Source: Muribaculaceae bacterium (GTDB taxonomy: Bacteria; Bacteroidota; Bacteroidia; Bacteroidales; Muribaculaceae). Taken from it: DNA of 9,910 bases. Shown here in pieces: positions 6,696-9,910 of this stretch. The stretch lies in assembly GCA_029052265.1 (NCBI GenBank), contig JAIDJJ010000582.1:1-9910 (forward strand). The letters run 5' to 3'. The notes under the pieces are model-generated. The model saw only the letters and a program-made list of their open reading frames with translations. It did not search any database and was not told the DNA's origin. Every line of letters begins with the position of its first letter. The stretch's first letter is position 1. The translations under genes and the position numbers were made by a program.

Positions 6696-8834
6696 TTATT
6701 TCCATTCAGGAACTTCCTGTCCCATTAGATTCTTCACGAAGTGGTCATAGATCTTGTGGATCTCGAAAGTGCCGCCGAGTGCATGACTCTTGCCGGGAAG
6801 ATAGAGCTGCTCGAAGTTCTTGTTTGCCTTCATCAGGGCATCTACCACCTGTAGTGTGGAAGCCGGATCTACATTGTCGTCAAGCTCCCCGTTGATCAAT
6901 AGAAGTTTACCCTTCAGGAGATGTGCGTTGTCAACATTTGAAGAAGCGCTATACGATTCGTCGACAGGATAGCCCATCCACTGTTCGTTCCACCATATCT
7001 TGTCCATTCTGTTGTCGTGGCAACCGCAGAGAGCCACCGCCGCCTTGTAGAAATCATTGTGGAAAAGGAGAGCCGCCATAGCGTTCTGACCGCCTGCCGA
7101 CCAACCGTAGATACCCACACGGTCAAGATCCATATAAGGATATTTCCCGGCTGCCGCTTTCATCCATGCCATGCGGTCGGGAAAACCTGCATCCTTAAGG
7201 TTTTTCCAGCATACATCGTGGAATGCCTTGGAGCGGTTAGCGGTGCCCATGCCGTCGATAGAAACCACGATGAAGCCAAGTTCAGCCAACTTAGAGATAA
7301 GATGGTTGGCGGTCTTGAAGTCTTTGTCTACGTGAGAGTCGTGAGGTCCGGCATAGATCATCTCCACTACAGGATATTTCTTTGAGGGATCGAAATTCAT
7401 AGGACGATAGATGTTGCCCCAGATATCTGTCTTTCCGTCGCGCCCCTTTGCGGAGAACACCTCGGGTGCCTGCCATCCTTCGGCTACAAGTTCGCTGACG
7501 TCAGCTTTCTCCAGCTCTGTCACTACAGATCCGTCTGCAGTGCGTTTCAACAGGCTTATAGGCGCCAGGTCTGGACGTGAATAAACATCGGTGAAATATG
7601 CGCGGTCGGCGGAAAGGCTCACGTGGTGATTACCGTTTTCCGGTGTGAGATCCTTAAAACCGGTTCCGTCAAGATTGATGCGGCAATAATGGAGATTGTA
7701 TGGATCCTCACCTTCGTTGAAACCTGAAGCGTAAAAATATATTGTACCATTGGGCTCATCTACATATTCCACGTTGCGGACAACCCAGTCTCCTTTTGTC
7801 ACCTGACGTTTCACATCACCTGTGGTTCCGTCAAACAGATATAGGTGGCGCCAACCGTCGCGCTCAGAGATCCAGAGAATCTCTTTGCCGTCGGCAAGGT
7901 CATGACGGAAGTTATTATTGTAGTAGATGAAAGTCTTCACATTCTCGTCAACCAGATTTTTGATAGAGCCATCGTTGGCGTTCACTTCACCTATCACATA
8001 TCTCTGGTGACCTCTCTCGTTGAATTCAAAAGTGAAGGCACGGCTGTCGTCACGCCAGCCTGTGAGATATAGGGAGAATTGATTTTCGTATGGTTTGGCT
8101 TCCACATTCACCTGCTTGCGTGATTCAACATCGAAAAGCACAGGGACGCTCACGGGGAGCACATCGCCGGGCTTGGCATAATTGCGCCACTGCAGAATTG
8201 GTTGCTTCTGGCTTGACGGGCTTGATTCAATAATAGGAATACGACGCTCCTCCACCTCGCGCACCTTGACTGTGGCAAGCTTTTTTGAATCTGGAGACCA
8301 GCTTATCGACCAATGGTCATATCTGAGACCGGGCACACCATCCATTGTCAGGGCTATTTCATCTTTAGGAGCAGCAAGACTGTCTTTCTCATTGAAAGGG
8401 GCTATGTAGACGTTATGATCTTTAACGTATGCCTGCAATTTTTTGTCGGGAGATACCACAGTTTTTTGACGATCCTCTCTGTTGAACCAACCGCGGCGTT
8501 GTTGATTATCTTCTTTCAGGAGCTCTTCTTCAAGAGTTTTCTGCTTTTTGGGAAGGAATGCCACAAGTCCTTTTTTGTCGGCGGCTCGCTGTTTCTTGCC
8601 TGTGGCGGCATTTACGAGATAATAAAAATCTCCATTCTTTTCATGGTTCTTATACCAGAAATAATGGGAGTCTCCCAGCCATTTTGGGGTTACGGTGGAA
8701 GAATAGGCTTTTTTGGCAGTTGCCAGGATAGTGTCGGCACGAAGATAATCGGCATATGTCACCTCTGCGGTGGCATTTACTGAACCAACCATCAGTGCGA
8801 GAGTGCATGCCACTGACGTAATTGATAATTTCAT
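6696..8834 (-). CDS. Exported S9-family serine peptidase, DPP IV-like
   Basis: A 712-residue secreted peptidase of the prolyl oligopeptidase clan. Residues 1-23 form a signal peptide, with cleavage probably after ATA at Ala23. Residues of about 50-455 form the beta-propeller resembling the DPP IV N-terminal domain, with WSPDSKKLA (179-187) and SERDGWRHLYLF (323-334). Residues of about 456-712 form the alpha/beta-hydrolase domain. IYAGP (493-497) provides the oxyanion-hole Tyr494. GWSAGG (577-582) is the nucleophile elbow with Ser579. NGELDDNV gives Asp652 or Asp653, and GKSHALGG gives His684. The triad is complete, so an active peptidase is expected in the periplasm. True DPP IV has GWSYGG and a Glu-Glu pair before the SPD repeat; both are absent here, so X-Pro dipeptidase specificity should not be assumed. 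It lies 116 bases downstream of the cyclophilin gene in the same orientation. Confidence 0.9.
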   Translation of the reverse strand: MKLSITSVACTLALMVGSVNATAEVTYADYLRADTILATAKKAYSSTVTPKWLGDSHYFWYKNHEKNGDFYYLVNAATGKKQRAADKKGLVAFLPKKQKTLEEELLKEDNQQRRGWFNREDRQKTVVSPDKKLQAYVKDHNVYIAPFNEKDSLAAPKDEIALTMDGVPGLRYDHWSISWSPDSKKLATVKVREVEERRIPIIESSPSSQKQPILQWRNYAKPGDVLPVSVPVLFDVESRKQVNVEAKPYENQFSLYLTGWRDDSRAFTFEFNERGHQRYVIGEVNANDGSIKNLVDENVKTFIYYNNNFRHDLADGKEILWISERDGWRHLYLFDGTTGDVKRQVTKGDWVVRNVEYVDEPNGTIYFYASGFNEGEDPYNLHYCRINLDGTGFKDLTPENGNHHVSLSADRAYFTDVYSRPDLAPISLLKRTADGSVVTELEKADVSELVAEGWQAPEVFSAKGRDGKTDIWGNIYRPMNFDPSKKYPVVEMIYAGPHDSHVDKDFKTANHLISKLAELGFIVVSIDGMGTANRSKAFHDVCWKNLKDAGFPDRMAWMKAAAGKYPYMDLDRVGIYGWSAGGQNAMAALLFHNDFYKAAVALCGCHDNRMDKIWWNEQWMGYPVDESYSASSNVDNAHLLKGKLLLINGELDDNVDPASTLQVVDALMKANKNFEQLYLPGKSHALGGTFEIHKIYDHFVKNLMGQEVPEWK

Positions 8835-8886
8835 GAATGGTTAAGTTTTTATGCTATGTGAAATATTTTTATTTAGTGAGTTAAGT

Positions 8887-8900
8887 GGTTAATGTTAACC
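8887..8900. repeat. Inverted repeat upstream of the S9 peptidase gene
   Basis: GGTTAA-TG-TTAACC is a perfect 6-bp inverted repeat with a 2-base spacer, centred about 60 bases before the S9 peptidase ATG. A partly overlapping outer pair, GTGGT (8885-8889) and ACCAC (8906-8910), surrounds it. The tight spacing looks more like a dimeric-protein operator than an RNA hairpin. No clear TAnnTTTG element lies between it and the start codon. Confidence 0.35.
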
Positions 8901-8924
8901 TTTTGACCACCTCACCTCATAACC

Positions 8925-8950
8925 TTCAACCTTTGCAAGCAAAAGTTGAA
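8925..8950 (-). terminator. Hairpin directly after the cyclophilin gene
   Basis: In the minus-strand RNA, TTCAACTTTT (8950-8941) pairs with AAAGGTTGAA (8934-8925) over 10 bp including one U-G wobble, with loop GCTTGC. It begins at the base after the cyclophilin stop codon. The wobble would be a C-A mismatch in the other strand, so the structure favours this direction. No T tract follows, so it may be a 3'-end processing or stabilising hairpin, not a classical intrinsic terminator. Confidence 0.45.
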
Positions 8951-9778
8951 TTATTTTTGATAGACCTCGGTAGACAATATAACTACATCTGACAATGGGC
9001 GGTCCATTTCGTCTGTTTTCATCAGGGTGATTTTTTTCACAATATCTTGCCCCTCTATAAGTTCACCGAAAATGGTTACTGTGCCGTCAAGATGTGGAGT
9101 GCCGCCGATGGTCTTATATACTTCCCTTCTTTCGGGAGAAATTGTGAGCTTACCCTGTTCCGCATACTGTTTTTCAGCACGCTCACGAGCCTTGGCATTC
9201 AAAAGATCACCGTTCTCAATCTTTGAGAGTTCAGGATTCTCAAGCATCAGCTCATAACGGGCGAGATGATAAAGATGATTCTTGTGCCATTCATTCATAC
9301 GGACTTCGGTGGCGTCCAGTTGTTCGTCGGTAAAAGTTTTTCCCTGCACCACGCAGAATTGTGTACCTGCCGACATACGGGTTGGATTGACGTCATCACC
9401 GAGTTTAGCGTCTATCAGAGCTCCTTTTTTGCAGAAGCGGTCAGGAAGAATCTCGGAATAAACCACATATCCTCCGTCGCCGTCGCCATATTCCTTGCCC
9501 GGCATGCGCTCTTTACTTTGTGGATCACCTCCCTGTATAAGGAAATCCTTTATCACACGATGGAAAAGCACGCCTTCGTATGTGCCGTCTTTACAAAGAC
9601 GGATAAAATTGTCGCGGTGTACCGGGGTGTCGTCATAAAGCCAAAGCGTGAAATCACCTTGGTTGGTGTGAACAGTCACATATGTTTTTTGATTGTCTGC
9701 CGACTTTTCGGCAGAAGAGGCATTCGCCATAGTCACGCCCGTCATAGAGAGCATAAGGTAAATAAAAATCCGTTTCAT
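8951..9778 (-). CDS. Exported cyclophilin-type peptidyl-prolyl isomerase
   Basis: A 275-residue protein that should catalyse cis-trans isomerisation of Xaa-Pro bonds during folding of exported proteins. Residues 1-20 form a signal peptide ending ANA; no lipobox is present, so a soluble periplasmic protein is likely. The cyclophilin domain starts at about residue 32. FHRVIKDFLIQGGDP (72-86) carries the active-site Arg74, Phe79 and Gln82 by analogy with Arg55, Phe60 and Gln63 of human CypA. SAGTQF (136-141) and TPHLDGTVTIFGELIEG (227-243) are the other core motifs. The CypA His126 position is Val234. About 78 charged, mostly helical-looking residues (roughly 149-226) are inserted between the QFxxVQG strand and the TPHLDG loop, explaining the length over the usual 160-190. 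The start is the first ATG, followed directly by Lys-Arg and the hydrophobic core. The 132 bases upstream (9779-9910) hold no recognisable gene or clear promoter. Confidence 0.93.
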   Translation of the reverse strand: MKRIFIYLMLSMTGVTMANASSAEKSADNQKTYVTVHTNQGDFTLWLYDDTPVHRDNFIRLCKDGTYEGVLFHRVIKDFLIQGGDPQSKERMPGKEYGDGDGGYVVYSEILPDRFCKKGALIDAKLGDDVNPTRMSAGTQFCVVQGKTFTDEQLDATEVRMNEWHKNHLYHLARYELMLENPELSKIENGDLLNAKARERAEKQYAEQGKLTISPERREVYKTIGGTPHLDGTVTIFGELIEGQDIVKKITLMKTDEMDRPLSDVVILSTEVYQK

Positions 9779-9910
9779 AATGTTTTGGGTTTAAGAGAAT
9801 GTTTGGATTTGACTTATGTTAAGATTTAGAGAGGATTTTCGAGTAAATTTTGAGTTTGAGAGATGGCGTTATGGGATTCCATAATAACAAAACGAAAGCT
9901 CAAAATCGGT

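Noticed and set aside
9266..9829. Plus-strand 187-residue open frame antisense to the cyclophilin gene
   Set aside because: It covers the well-supported signal peptide and active site of the cyclophilin on the other strand and has no recognisable feature of its own.
1..9910. Search for CRISPR arrays, insertion sequences, att sites or a defence or toxin-antitoxin module
   Set aside because: No regularly spaced repeats, transposase, integrase or small paired genes are seen. Coding sequence fills nearly the whole window and every gene belongs to a recognisable family.

Overview
The window looks like the chromosome of a Bacteroidales bacterium, most likely a gut lineage such as Muribaculaceae or a relative. 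This is inferred from three things. The order lysS-gpsA-pgi is one I associate with Bacteroidales. Two intergenic regions carry TAnnTTTG sequences, the -7 element typical of Bacteroidetes promoters. The protein set (exported heparinase-like lyase, exported S9 peptidase, exported cyclophilin with a long insertion) fits a glycan- and peptide-degrading gut Bacteroidales. No Shine-Dalgarno sequence stands out at the starts I examined, which is also usual for that phylum. The genus cannot be fixed from this sequence alone.

Layout, left to right. Bases 1-65 are too short to assign; they may hold the tail of an upstream plus-strand gene. A plus-strand gene (66-2339) encodes an exported heparinase II/III-family polysaccharide lyase. 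It converges on pgi across a bidirectional hairpin terminator (2354-2377). Everything to the right is on the minus strand. In transcription order it runs: cyclophilin-type peptidyl-prolyl isomerase (9778-8951), S9-family serine peptidase (8834-6696), lysS (6502-4952), gpsA (4952-3954) and pgi (3754-2414).

Transcription units. lysS and gpsA overlap by one base (TGATG) and are almost certainly cotranscribed and probably translationally coupled. A strong hairpin 6 bases after gpsA and a candidate promoter before pgi suggest that pgi is at least partly a separate unit. lysS has a candidate promoter and an unusually structured leader of about 110 bases. The isomerase and the S9 peptidase are separated by 116 bases with two inverted repeats.

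Function. The central block is housekeeping: lysyl-tRNA charging, sn-glycerol-3-phosphate synthesis for phospholipids, and glucose-6-phosphate/fructose-6-phosphate interconversion. The flanks are envelope or periplasmic functions: polysaccharide cleavage, peptide hydrolysis and proline isomerisation. I found no CRISPR array, transposon, tRNA/rRNA gene, phage gene or defence system. The observations most worth checking are the S9 peptidase that lacks expected DPP IV specificity residues, and the GC-rich hairpin in the lysS leader. I do not see an undescribed multi-gene system here.
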